Source: Clostridia bacterium
Lineage (GTDB): Bacteria > Bacillota > Clostridia > TANB77 > CAG-508
Direction of reading: 5' to 3'
DNA length: 64,000 bases
Assembly: GCA_017469445.1 (NCBI GenBank)
Contig: JAFUGK010000001.1
Span: forward strand, 1 to 64,000
A program made the position numbers and the translations under genes. Below, one piece after another: positions 1 through 10,531 of the stretch (positions are counted from its first letter, which is position 1; every line of letters begins with the position of its first letter). The notes below the pieces were generated by a model. It did no database searches, had not been told where the DNA came from, and was given only the letters and a program-made list of their open reading frames with translations.

Positions 1-136
1 CATTGAAAGTAATTGAGCTAGACCTTCTTAATAATTTTATGGAAAGCGTTCATTTACTAATGGAAGGGTGCCATCAAATTCTTTTAGAAGGTCTGCGAAA
101 ATTAGCTTGAACGAGCATTTTTGAGATTTTTAATAT
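1..136. repeat. Dispersed 136-nt inverted-repeat element, copy 1
   Basis: Nearly identical to 50152-50288 in the same orientation, with about ten differences. It folds into one long hairpin: GACCTTCT pairs with AGAAGGTC, an AATTTTATGG arm pairs with CCATNAAATT (one mismatch here, perfect in copy 2), and TTCATT pairs with AATGGA around a 4-nt loop. The left end coincides with the window edge, so it may extend further. It lies upstream of the serS promoter. It could be a miniature mobile element or a structured RNA; the sequence does not decide. Confidence 0.8.
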
Positions 137-206
137 ATTTTACTCTAATACTCTAAACTTCAATATAATTATTTTATTCAAGTTTTTCCAATTTATTCTA
201 ATTCTG

Positions 207-235
207 TTGATTTTTTACATGTTTTATAGTAAAAT
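207..235 (+). promoter_or_regulatory. Likely sigma-A promoter of serS
   Basis: TTGATT (207-212) and TAAAAT (230-235) are separated by 17 bp, with the serS ribosome site about 20 nt downstream. No T-box leader was found between the repeat and serS. Confidence 0.5.
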
Positions 236-267
236 GTATGAGCAAAGTAAGTTTTAAGGAGGATATT

Positions 268-1554
268 ATGTTAGATATAAAATTCGTAAGAGAAAATCCT
301 GAAATTGTTAAACAAAATATTAAAAATAAATTTCAAGATCACAAATTAGTTTTAGTTGATGAAGTAATTGAACTTGACACTAAAAACAGAGAAGTAAAAT
401 TAAAAGGTGATGAACTTCGTGCCTCTAGAAATTCATTAAGTAACCAAATTGGTGGTTTAATGAAAGAAGGAAAAAAAGATGAAGCAGAATCTATAAAAGC
501 CCAAGTTCAAAAAATAAATGAAGAATTAGTAGAAAATGAGAAATTAGAGGAACAATATGCCTCAGAAATAAAAGATAGAATGATGAAAATTCCAAATATT
601 ATGCACGAATCAGTTCCAATAGGAAAAGATGATAGTGAAAATGTTGAAATTGAAAAATTTGGTGAACCAGTTGTTCCAGATTATGAAATTCCATTCCATG
701 GAGAAATTTTAGAAAATCTTGGTGGAATAGACTTAGATTCTGCACGCCGTGTTGCAGGAAATGGTTTCTACTACTTACTTGGAGATGTTGCAAGACTTCA
801 TTCTGCAGTACTTACATATGCAAGAGATTTTATGATTAATAAAGGCTTTACTTATTGCATACCTCCTTATATGATTCGTAGTGATGTTGTTACAGGTGTT
901 ATGAGTTTTGAAGAAATGGATGCTATGATGTATAAAATTGAAGGAGAAGATTTATATTTAATTGGAACTTCAGAGCATTCTATGATTGGTAAATTTAAAG
1001 GTCAATTCTTAAAAGAAGAAGATTTACCATATACAATGACATCTTATTCTCCATGTTTTAGAAAAGAAAAAGGTGCACATGGTATTGAGGAACGTGGTGT
1101 CTATAGAATTCATCAATTTGAAAAGCAAGAAATGATAGTTGTTTGTAAACCAGAAGATAGCTGGGAATGGTATGATAAAATGTGGAGCTATACAGTTGAA
1201 TTATTTAGAAGTATGGGAGTTCCTGTTCGTACACTTGAATGTTGTTCTGGTGACTTAGCTGATTTAAAAGCTAAAAGCTGTGATGTAGAAGCATGGAGCC
1301 CAAGACAGAAAAAATATTTCGAAGTCGGAAGCTGCTCAAATTTAACAGATGCACAAGCTCGTAGATTAGGAATTAGAATTAAAGGCGAAAATGGAAACTA
1401 TTTTGCACATACTTTAAACAATACAGTGGTTGCCCCACCACGTATGCTAATTGCAATATTAGAAAATAACTATCAACCAGATGGAAGTGTAATTGTACCA
1501 GAAGTATTACGCCCTTACATGGGTGGGCTTGAAAAAATAGTTCCAAAAAAATAA
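268..1554 (+). CDS. serS: Seryl-tRNA synthetase, archaeal-like variety
   Basis: Charges tRNA-Ser with serine in the cytoplasm. The 428-residue product has the N-terminal long coiled coil (about residues 30-110), then a class II catalytic core with motif 2 ([17 protein letters not shown]) and motif 3 ([13 protein letters not shown]), and an Arg-Pro-Tyr-Met end. These core motifs resemble archaeal and some clostridial SerRS more than the B. subtilis form, which usually has GR in motif 3 (from memory of the family). I start at ATG 268, because AAGGAGG lies six bases before it; the in-frame ATG at 238 has no ribosome site. engB follows after 11 bp, suggesting a shared transcript. Confidence 0.95.
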   Translation: MLDIKFVRENPEIVKQNIKNKFQDHKLVLVDEVIELDTKNREVKLKGDELRASRNSLSNQIGGLMKEGKKDEAESIKAQVQKINEELVENEKLEEQYASEIKDRMMKIPNIMHESVPIGKDDSENVEIEKFGEPVVPDYEIPFHGEILENLGGIDLDSARRVAGNGFYYLLGDVARLHSAVLTYARDFMINKGFTYCIPPYMIRSDVVTGVMSFEEMDAMMYKIEGEDLYLIGTSEHSMIGKFKGQFLKEEDLPYTMTSYSPCFRKEKGAHGIEERGVYRIHQFEKQEMIVVCKPEDSWEWYDKMWSYTVELFRSMGVPVRTLECCSGDLADLKAKSCDVEAWSPRQKKYFEVGSCSNLTDAQARRLGIRIKGENGNYFAHTLNNTVVAPPRMLIAILENNYQPDGSVIVPEVLRPYMGGLEKIVPKK

Positions 1555-1565
1555 AGGAGCAATTT

Positions 1566-2148
1566 ATGTTAGTTAAAAATCCTAAATTTGAAATATCTGC
1601 TGTTTCTCCTAAGCAATACCCTAATAATAATTTACCTCAGATAGTTCTTGTTGGTAAATCTAATGTGGGAAAATCTTCTTTTGTTAATACTATGATTAAT
1701 AGAAAAAGCTTAGCACGTACAAGCAGTGAACCACGGAAAAACAAGACAAATTAATTTCTATAATATAGATGATAAATTCTATTTTGTAGACTTACCAGGA
1801 TATGGTTATAGTAAAATGTCTAAAGAGGAACAAGTTAGAACTGGCAGGTTTATTGAAGAATATTTAAATATATGCAAAAATATTAGTTTAATAGTTTTCT
1901 TAATAGATATAAGACACAACCCTACCGAAAATGATAAACTAATGTATGATTATATTGTAAAAAATAACATTCCTGCAATTGTTATTTGCAATAAAGCAGA
2001 TAAAATTGCTATTACAAAAGTAGATAATGCTGTAAAAGATATTCAAAGAATTCTTAATCCACTTAAAGATTTAGTATTTTTACCATTCTCTGCTGAAAGG
2101 AAAATATACTCTGATAAAGTTTGGGAAGAAATTGAAAAAAATATATAG
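1566..2148 (+). CDS. engB: Ribosome-biogenesis GTPase EngB/YsxC, needs +1 frameshift
   Basis: GTPase for 50S assembly, normally essential. The first frame gives the N-terminus with the P-loop GKSNVGKSS and ends shortly after TSSEP. The second frame carries GKTRQINFY, the G3 motif DLPGYGY and the G4 motif NKAD. Dropping C1734 joins them as [13 protein letters not shown], exactly the conserved family sequence; the predicted protein is 193 residues, the usual length. Without the shift translation stops at TAA six codons later and all nucleotide-binding motifs after G1 are lost. Start is ATG 1566, with AGGAG in the serS-engB gap. The shift is a CGG codon in zero frame, as in seven other genes here. 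Confidence 0.9.
1731..1737 (+). other. Recoding site: CCA C GGA in engB
   Basis: Zero frame reads CCA CGG AAA; skipping C1734 gives CCA GGA AAA (Pro-Gly-Lys), the invariant PGKT of EngB. Confidence 0.85.
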
Positions 2149-2154
2149 CATGCT

Positions 2155-2193
2155 AAAAAACCAGTGCAACCGATTTCGGTTACACTGGTTTTT
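2155..2193. terminator. Bidirectional intrinsic terminator
   Basis: CCAGTG-AACCG hairpin arms around a short loop, flanked by six A on the left and five T on the right. It can end the serS-engB transcript and the leftward gene at 2212-2811. Confidence 0.8.
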
Positions 2194-2211
2194 GTTTAGA
2201 AATTCACATTT

Positions 2212-2811
2212 TCAAAGAGTTACACGAGTATCCATTTCTTCAATCCAAAGCAGTGATAATATAATATCCCTTTTTCCCCCATTTAAGCCTTCTTCCAATC
2301 TCCGGAAGTTGTTCTTCCTACTTTTGGGTACTTCTACCGTTTTCAGCAGCCCTGCATCTTCTTTGCTAATAATGCCTTGCAGAATTGCCAAAATTACAGT
2401 TAAGTAGAACTTTGATGTCCACGGAATACTCTCTTCCGCTTTGCTTACTACCCGCAACGCAGTTTTGAAATTTTTCAAGAGTTCCGTGAGTTCTTTCCGT
2501 GATTCTTCAAAATTTTTAAATACAATTTGAATGTACTCAGGTGGCTGAACGAAATACAATTTCTTAAAAATACTCTCCGGCTTTGTTACAAAAATAAAGT
2601 CAGTTTCAGGTAACCTATTCAACACTTCTAACAGTTTATCCCGTTTATCTTTATCTTTTTTGCAAATCAGAATTTCTTTCACATCTTCAAGGTGATTTGA
2701 AAGAAACCACCTTATTTCTTTCTCCTGATACTTTACTTTTGCGTATTCTGAAATTACTTCAAGTATAGCCCGGTTCAACTCCCACTTTTCAATGCTAAAA
2801 CCTTTTGCCAT
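2212..2811 (-). CDS. Unassigned solitary protein with CGG codons
   Basis: I do not recognise this 199-residue soluble protein. It starts at an ATG eight bases after AGGAGG (MAKGFSIEKWEL), has no signal peptide or membrane segment, and is rich in Lys, Glu and Leu. It is a transcription unit of its own, with a TATAAT about 70 bases upstream of the start and a terminator at 2155-2193. Base use is clearly richer in G+C than neighbouring genes, with CTG, GAG and TTG codons. It has five in-frame CGG codons (contexts N-R-A, K-R-D, S-R-K, L-R-V, F-R-R), a codon not read in frame in native genes here. This suggests recent acquisition, or that CGG can be decoded in some contexts. Confidence 0.65.
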   Translation of the reverse strand: MAKGFSIEKWELNRAILEVISEYAKVKYQEKEIRWFLSNHLEDVKEILICKKDKDKRDKLLEVLNRLPETDFIFVTKPESIFKKLYFVQPPEYIQIVFKNFEESRKELTELLKNFKTALRVVSKAEESIPWTSKFYLTVILAILQGIISKEDAGLLKTVEVPKSRKNNFRRLEEGLNGGKRDIILSLLWIEEMDTRVTL

Positions 2812-2959
2812 TTGGAAGCACCTCCTAAAAATATAAATTCCCCTCATAAAATAATTTATTATTGCTTAATGCTTATACATTATACCACAGATTTACATAA
2901 TTGTGAAGTTTTATTACATTTTATTACTGAAATCCCTTTATTTTTCTTCCAATTTATAG

Positions 2960-2965
2960 TATAAT
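2960..2965 (+). promoter_or_regulatory. Probable -10 element of nfeD
   Basis: A consensus TATAAT 53 bases before the nfeD start; I see no convincing -35. Confidence 0.4.
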
Positions 2966-3017
2966 ATTATTGTATGAGTTAATAATTTAGGCAATTTTGC
3001 CAGAAAGGAAGAATATT

Positions 3018-3470
3018 ATGGTTATGTGGCAATTTTGGTTAATTGTAGCTGGAGTTTTCTTAATAGGAGAAATCTTTACAGCAGGTTTCCTAATTTTTTG
3101 GTTAGGAATTGCAGCTGTACTTTCAATGCTTGTTAGTATATTTACAGATAATTTAATTGTTCAAGCTTCTGTATTTGTTATAGCATCTGGCCTTCTAATA
3201 TTCTTTACAAAACCATTTGTAGACAAATATATTACAAAAAATCAAAAATCTGTAAAAACAAATGCTTTTTCTGTAATTGGTAAAAAAGGCATTGTAACTA
3301 AAGAGATGTCCTCTACTTCTAAATTTGGTCAAGTAAAAGTTGATGAAGAAATATGGACAGCTGTTAGTGAAGATTCAAAACCAATTCCAGAAGGAACTGA
3401 AATAGAAGTTGTTAAAATTGATGGAGTTAAATTAGTTGTAAAACCTGCAGTAATAGTAATTGCAAAATAA
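3018..3470 (+). CDS. nfeD: NfeD-family membrane protein
   Basis: Short-type NfeD partner of SPFH membrane-scaffold proteins. About 150 residues: two to three hydrophobic helices in the first 75 residues, then a soluble C-terminal OB-type beta domain (from about residue 85, with GKKGIVTKEM). I choose ATG 3018 with GGAAG upstream; a TTG at 2997 is also in frame but lacks a ribosome site. The SPFH gene follows 47 bp downstream, the classic pairing of these two families. Confidence 0.85.
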   Translation: MVMWQFWLIVAGVFLIGEIFTAGFLIFWLGIAAVLSMLVSIFTDNLIVQASVFVIASGLLIFFTKPFVDKYITKNQKSVKTNAFSVIGKKGIVTKEMSSTSKFGQVKVDEEIWTAVSEDSKPIPEGTEIEVVKIDGVKLVVKPAVIVIAK

Positions 3471-3517
3471 ACATAGTTATTAATATTTAAATTTATATAT
3501 TTTAGGAGGTATATATT

Positions 3518-4429
3518 ATGTGGTTTTTAGTTGTATTACTTATTTTTATACTAGTAGTAGCATTTAAATCAATTAAAGTAGTTAAACAAGCCGAAGTTTA
3601 CATTATAGAAAGGTTAGGTAAGTTCCATAAAATAGCTGATGCTGGTCTTACTATTATAATTCCTTTCTTTGATCATGTTCGTTCAGTTGTTAGTTTAAAA
3701 CAACAAACAATGGACATTCCACCACAAGGAGTTATTACAAAGGATAATGTTACAATAACAATAGACACAGTTGTGTTCTATCAAATTACAGATCCTGCAA
3801 AGGCTGTATATGAAATTCAATCTTTAAAGAAAGGTATTGAATATTTAGCAATTACAACAATTCGTGATATTGTTGGTAAAATGGACTTAGATGAAACATT
3901 TAGTTCAAGAGATACAATTAACCAAAGATTAAGAACAATTCTTGATGAAGCTACAGATAAATGGGGATGTAAAATTGATCGTGTTGAAATAAAAGACATC
4001 AACCCTCCTGCAGATATTAGAGATGCAATGGAAAAACAAATGAATGCAGAAAGAAATAAAAGAGCCATGATTTTACAAGCAGAAGCTGAAAGACAATCTG
4101 CTATTACAATAGCTGAAGGTCGTAAAGAAGCTGCTATACTTGATGCAGAAGCTGAAAAAGAAGCTAAAATTAGAAAAGCTGCCGGTGAAGCTGCTGCTAT
4201 TGAAAGAGTTGCAGAAGCTAAAGCTAAAGAAGTTCAAATGGTTTATGATGCAATAAAGAAAGCTAACCCAGATGATAAATTAGTTCAATTAAAATCATTA
4301 GAAGCTTTAGAAGAAGTTGCAAAAGGAGATGCAAACAAAGTATTTATTCCTTTTGATGCAACATCAGCACTTGGAAGTTTAGGTGCAATGAAAGAAGTTT
4401 TAACAGATAGTAAAAAGAAAAAAGAGTAA
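3518..4429 (+). CDS. SPFH/stomatin-like membrane scaffold protein (QmcA type)
   Basis: 303-residue stomatin-type protein. One N-terminal membrane helix, an SPFH domain from about residue 20 (VVKQAEVYIIERLGKFHK, typical of the QmcA/stomatin branch), and a long Ala-Glu-rich coiled coil at about residues 175-235 (repeated AEAE). It is expected to oligomerise on the cytoplasmic face of the membrane with NfeD and to act in membrane organisation or quality control. AGGAGG precedes ATG 3518. A terminator follows. Confidence 0.88.
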   Translation: MWFLVVLLIFILVVAFKSIKVVKQAEVYIIERLGKFHKIADAGLTIIIPFFDHVRSVVSLKQQTMDIPPQGVITKDNVTITIDTVVFYQITDPAKAVYEIQSLKKGIEYLAITTIRDIVGKMDLDETFSSRDTINQRLRTILDEATDKWGCKIDRVEIKDINPPADIRDAMEKQMNAERNKRAMILQAEAERQSAITIAEGRKEAAILDAEAEKEAKIRKAAGEAAAIERVAEAKAKEVQMVYDAIKKANPDDKLVQLKSLEALEEVAKGDANKVFIPFDATSALGSLGAMKEVLTDSKKKKE

Positions 4430-4439
4430 TATGAAAATA

Positions 4440-4471
4440 AAAAATCTTGTGGAGATTCCACAAGATTTTTT
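4440..4471. terminator. Bidirectional terminator between SPFH gene and groEL
   Basis: AAAATCTTGTGGA pairs with TCCACAAGATTTT across a 3-nt loop, with T and A tracts on both sides. Confidence 0.85.
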
Positions 4472-4488
4472 ATTTTCTATTTTCTATT

Positions 4489-6424
<1,936 letters not shown>

Positions 6425-6443
6425 TCATTCCTCCTTTTTATTA

Positions 6444-6470
6444 TTAGCAGTCGTCTTGTTTGACTGCTAA
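6444..6470 (-). promoter_or_regulatory. CIRCE-like HrcA operator of groES-groEL
   Basis: TTAGCAGTC-N9-GACTGCTAA, a perfect 9-bp inverted repeat with 9-nt spacing. The CIRCE consensus is TTAGCACTC-N9-GAGTGCTAA; here position 7 and its partner have changed together, keeping the symmetry. It sits 23 bp upstream of the groES start. HrcA repression is inferred from the family. Confidence 0.85.
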
Positions 6471-6584
6471 TAATTTATACCCATTTTATATAAATGTCAA
6501 TAGTATTTATGTAAAATTCACACACTTTTCACAAAATATCTTTTAATATATATGCAGGATTTTCCAAAATATGCATATACTAAT

Positions 6585-6730
6585 ATAAAAGGCTATATAT
6601 TATTTTTTTACACCTTGGTGTCGCAACCTCCTAATCTTTTAAGGTGGATGGTTGCTCCATTTCGCACTCGCAATAAATTGCTCGTTTGGTCGCTTACGCG
6701 GTGTTTCAAAAATAGTATATAGCCTTTTAT
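6585..6730. repeat. 146-bp element with 23-bp terminal inverted repeats
   Basis: The ends (6585-6607 and 6708-6730) are inverted repeats with one mismatch (core AAAAGGCTATATA). Inside are nested hairpins: ACACC/GGTGT, GCAACC/GGTTGC and GCAAT/ATTGC. It fills most of the 374-bp gap between groES and ppaC, upstream of the groES promoter region. It has no open frame. Candidate non-autonomous mobile element or structured RNA. Confidence 0.65.
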
Positions 6731-6756
6731 AAATCAATAATTATTTTAAATTAAAA

Positions 6757-6790
6757 AAGCTGTAAATCGAGTTAGCCCCGTTTACAGCTT
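6757..6790 (-). terminator. Terminator of ppaC
   Basis: On the minus strand AAGCTGTAAA pairs with TTTACAGCTT, then a T tract, right behind the ppaC stop. Confidence 0.85.
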
Positions 6791-6795
6791 ATATA

Positions 6796-7719
6796 TTAAA
6801 TATTGTCTGTTACCATTGGTAATATTTGTTTCTTTCTTGAAACCATACCTTCTGCAAAAGCTCTATTGTTTTCTAATTTATATGTTTTTTCTACTATATC
6901 TGTTCTTTTCCCTAATGCTATTAATTCTGAATTACTATTTAAAATATCTGTTATTGCAAATACAAATAAATCTAAGTTTTCGTCTTTTATAACTTTATTT
7001 ATTGCTTCTTCTATTTTATCTTGTCTTCTTAATACATCTGGTATACTTACTGTGTTTATTTGTGCTATTTTGAATTTTACATCTCCAGAATTAAATTCCT
7101 TAGCATCTAAACTTACTAATTGGTCTTCTGTTAAGTCATCTAAATCTGTTCCTGCTTTTAACATTTCTAATCCATATTCATTAACATCTATTCCAGCTAT
7201 TTTTTGTAATGCTTCTGCTGCTTTTATATCATCCTCAGTACATGTTGGAGATTTGAATAATAATGTATCAGATATAATTGAACTTAACATTAATGAAGCT
7301 GTATTTTTATCTATTTCTACACCATTCATATTATATAATCTATACAAAATTGTTCCTGTACATCCGACAGGCTCTGAAAACATATATACAGGTTCTGATG
7401 TTTTAAAATCTGCAACTCTGTGGTGGTCTACTAACATTTTTATATTAGCATTTTCTATATTATCTGCACTTTGTGCAAATTCGTTGTGGTCTACCATTAT
7501 TACATTGCTTCCGTCTTCTAATTTATCTAATAATCTTGGTGGTTCTATATTAAAATGCTTAAATGCAAATGATGTTTCTTTATTTAATTCTCCTAATCTT
7601 ACTGCTTCAACATTTTCTCCTAATTTTGCACGCAAGTTAGCCATAACTACTGATGAACATATTGAATCTGTATCTGGATTCTTGTGTCCAAAAACAAATA
7701 TCTTATCTTTATTTTCCAT
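6796..7719 (-). CDS. ppaC: Manganese-dependent inorganic pyrophosphatase (DHH family II)
   Basis: Hydrolyses pyrophosphate in the cytoplasm. 307 residues, the usual family II length. Metal-site motifs are visible: GHKNPDTDS at the N-terminus, VDHNE near residue 77, VDHH near residue 97, and the C-terminal SRKKQ substrate loop. No CBS/DRTGG insert, so it is the short, unregulated form. Single-gene unit with a hairpin in its leader (7756-7791) and a terminator. Confidence 0.95.
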   Translation of the reverse strand: MENKDKIFVFGHKNPDTDSICSSVVMANLRAKLGENVEAVRLGELNKETSFAFKHFNIEPPRLLDKLEDGSNVIMVDHNEFAQSADNIENANIKMLVDHHRVADFKTSEPVYMFSEPVGCTGTILYRLYNMNGVEIDKNTASLMLSSIISDTLLFKSPTCTEDDIKAAEALQKIAGIDVNEYGLEMLKAGTDLDDLTEDQLVSLDAKEFNSGDVKFKIAQINTVSIPDVLRRQDKIEEAINKVIKDENLDLFVFAITDILNSNSELIALGKRTDIVEKTYKLENNRAFAEGMVSRKKQILPMVTDNI

Positions 7720-7755
7720 TTAAAACTTCATCCCTTTCTACTTTTAAACAAACAA

Positions 7756-7791
7756 GAAAATCCTAGGTGTGCTACCGCACATTTGGATTTC
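7756..7791 (-). promoter_or_regulatory. Leader hairpin upstream of ppaC
   Basis: GAAATCC / GGATTTTC outer arms and GTGC-GGTA-GCAC inner stem, 36 nt, between the probable promoter and the ppaC start. I cannot match it to a known riboswitch. Confidence 0.4.
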
Positions 7792-7852
7792 CGTAAGTCT
7801 TTTTATCTCATAATAATATTATACCATAAATTGCGAAAAAATGGAAGAGTTT

Positions 7853-8023
7853 TTAGATATTTCTTACAACATATCCTTTTTCTGCCATTTGCTCATAAAC
7901 GATTTTAGTAGATTGAATTTCTGTGAAATTACTTAATGATAGTAATAATGCAGTTAGTGAAATGATTAAAACTGTCATAAACATTATATACCTTCCCATC
8001 ATAGCTTTTTTTATTCTACTCAT
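7853..8023 (-). CDS. Small single-pass membrane protein
   Basis: 56 residues, beginning MSRIKKAMMGRYIMF, with one hydrophobic helix at about residues 12-32 and a short outside tail ending VVRNI. GGGGAAG precedes the ATG. It fills what would be an empty 448-bp gap between ppaC and the surface locus. Codon use is native. Function unknown. Confidence 0.6.
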   Translation of the reverse strand: MSRIKKAMMGRYIMFMTVLIISLTALLLSLSNFTEIQSTKIVYEQMAEKGYVVRNI

Positions 8024-8130
8024 TTATATCTTCCCCTCTTATTTTTCCATTCTAACTTCGATGTCACAATTAATATTATACCATTTTTTGTTATTTATGT
8101 CAACTTGTTATGTCTTTCGTGAAAGAAAGA

Positions 8131-8152
8131 AGCGACACTTTGCTGTGTCGCT
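8131..8152. terminator. Terminator downstream of the InlB-repeat gene
   Basis: AGCGACAC and GTGTCGCT pair over a 6-nt loop. A T tract follows on the plus strand and a T-rich stretch on the minus strand. Confidence 0.75.
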
Positions 8153-8167
8153 TTTTTACTTTTATTA

Positions 8168-10514
8168 TTATCCTTCGGGGTTTTCTTGAGTTCCTTCTTC
8201 AGGTGTTCCCTGTGATTCTTCTTCTGGTTCTTCTTGATTTTCTCCCTCAGTATTTTCCTGTGATTCTTCTTCCGGCTCTTCTTGAGTTCCTTCCTCAGGG
8301 TTTTCTTGTAATTCTTCTTCCGGCTCTTCTTGAGTTTCTTCTTCAGGTGTTCCCTGTGGTTCTTGTTCAGGTTCTTCTTCAATTTCTCCTAATATAGCTG
8401 TCTTATACGTTTGTCCATCTATTGTTTCTGTACCATCAACTTTTTGATAATTTGTCTCAACATCTGAAATTGTTCCTACTATTGCATCAGTTTTTCCTTT
8501 AGCAATTCCATCATAGAAATTTAATGTTCCTGCATTCTTTATTCCATATACTTTTCCTCTCATTTCAGGTGCTGTTATACTAACATTTCCATCTTTTGTT
8601 CCTATTGTTACTGTTCCTTCATTAGAAACAGCTTGTTGATTTACTCCTATAATCGTTCCTCCTAATATTGTTATAGTTCCACCTGCTAGATTATGTACTG
8701 TTCCTCTTTCCATAGTCGAACCACTTGGAAGTCCACTTGTTGTTGAACTTAAATAACTATTTCCTTTTATTACTACAGTTCCTCCTGTATAATTATATAC
8801 TGCTTGTCTTGTTCCTGTTGCTATTATAGTAACTCCATCAATAGTTAGTGATGCACCCGGACTATTATTAGTAGCATTAGTATTATTATTATTAATAGCT
8901 GCAGTTTCTCCACTAGTTGTAAGAGTTCCATTAGTTACTAAAAGTGTACCATGATTATCAATTATAGGGTTATTAGCTGAAAGATTTAAAGGAGTTATAG
9001 TATATCCTTGTAAATCCAATTCAATATTTCTGTTTGCACTTACTCTTACATTTTCAGTTGTATCTCTTAATAATGTAATTGTACGTTTTGTTCCATTAGT
9101 TGGTACAGCATTAATTGCAGCACTTAATGTTGCATATTGTGTACCATTCATTTCAGCAACATTAGTTACAATCCAATGAGCATAGAAAGTTACATCTGCT
9201 GTTATGACTCTATCCGGTCCTATTTGTTCACCACCATTTTTAGCCGTAAACCATCCAATAAATTGATTTCCCGTCCATGTAGGTGTTGGTAATGTTCCTA
9301 TCTGAGTTCCACTCGGAACACCTCTTTTATTGTTAGCTAAAGTCCCTCCATTTGCATCAAATGTTACTGTATTTCCCGGACCTAATATTGCTGTTTTATA
9401 TGTTTGTCCACTTATTTGTTCTGTACCATAAAAAATTATATGATTTGTTTCTGTTTCTTGAAGCGTTACCTTTGAATCATTAAATATATCCGTCTTACCT
9501 TTTAAAATACCATCATAAAAATTAACATTTGGTTTGCCACTTGCTCTATTACTAACTGCATATGTAGCTCCTTGTATTACAGGAGATTGTGTGTTAACAT
9601 TTCCATCTTTTGTTCCAATTGTCACAGTTCCTGCATTAATATCAACCGCATGAAAATTGCTTGATACTATGGTTCCTCCTGTTATTGCCATAGTCCCTTT
9701 TGTGTTGTTAACTGGCGCTCTTTCTGTTGATGCTCCACTTAAATATGTCGTCCCTGTAATTTCGACATGTCCACCATCATTGTATATAGCCTGTCTTGTT
9801 CCTGTTGCTATTATACTACCTCCGCTTATAGTAAAACTAGCATTTTGCTTAACGTTTATTGCACCCTGCGTTCCGTTAGTTGTTATGGTTCCATTAGACA
9901 TTTCAAGAATTCCATTATTTTCTATGATAGGCATATCTGTTTTTCCATTTGTAATCGTGTAATATTGAATATCGAGTACCACATGTTTATTTTGAGCAAT
10001 TGTTACTTTATCAGGTAATGTTATATTCTTTAATATTGTAACCGTTGTAGCTGTCTTTGTTGTTGGAACAGCATTTATTGCTTCCTGAAGCGTGGTATAG
10101 TACGCATCTCCAATCCTTGCTTCATAATTTGATTCTACTTCCCATTTTGCATATAATATTAAATCTCTAACACCACTTCCGTGTTGGTGTAGTTGATATG
10201 CTGCTTCCCGAAAAATCAGAAGATTCATACCATCCTCCAAAAGAAAAACCTGTTTTGGTAGGTATTGGAAGAGGCGCATTAGTTGTTGCATAATACACAG
10301 TTATTGGATTTGCAGCATTTGTTCCTCCATCTAATTCATATTGTATTGTAAAGCTTCCTATATTAGCCGTTCCATCTATTCTCACCGTATCTGTATATAC
10401 AGAATACCCTATCGACATTGTGGCTAAAAGGGCTAATATGATTGTTGTAACTTTTAGAGGACTGATTATTTTTTTCTTTTTTCCATACTTTTTATACTTA
10501 TTATAATTTCTCAT
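8168..10514 (-). CDS. Secreted InlB-repeat surface protein, needs +1 frameshift
   Basis: Large exported protein, 781 residues after the shift. The N-terminus has a SipW-type signal (basic stretch, hydrophobic helix, then GYSVYTDTVRIDGTANIG). Two InlB-B (Listeria-Bacteroides) repeats are seen, each with DGGT/ANGG and GWY/GWF, the first at residues about 60-115, the second near 345. Between them are beta-helix-like stretches rich in Thr-Gly-Thr. The C-terminal 75 residues are Glu/Pro-rich and encoded by imperfect tandem repeats. Zero frame stops just after PTR; dropping G10181 gives TPTGSGVRDLILYAKW, the normal end of the repeat. It is the last gene of the TasA/SipW locus. Confidence 0.85.
8173..8382 (-). 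repeat. Tandem repeat coding a Glu/Pro-rich tail
   Basis: Imperfect units of about 24-33 bp encode EEPEEE, QENPEEG, QGTPEE and similar motifs. It resembles a wall-spanning or flexible stalk segment, but no LPXTG sorting signal follows. Confidence 0.7.
10178..10184 (-). other. Recoding site: ACA C GGA in InlB-repeat gene
   Basis: Zero frame ACA CGG AAG TGG TGT TAG; skipping the C (plus-strand G10181) gives ACA GGA AGT GGT GTT (Thr-Gly-Ser-Gly-Val), continuing the repeat. Confidence 0.85.
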
Positions 10515-10531
10515 AATCTACCTCGTTGGGC

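Noticed and set aside
137..267. T-box leader upstream of serS
   Set aside because: No T-box consensus or antiterminator is seen; the region is a plain AT-rich promoter.
8173..8382. Possible CRISPR array
   Set aside because: The repeats are short, imperfect, and code for Glu/Pro motifs in frame with the gene.
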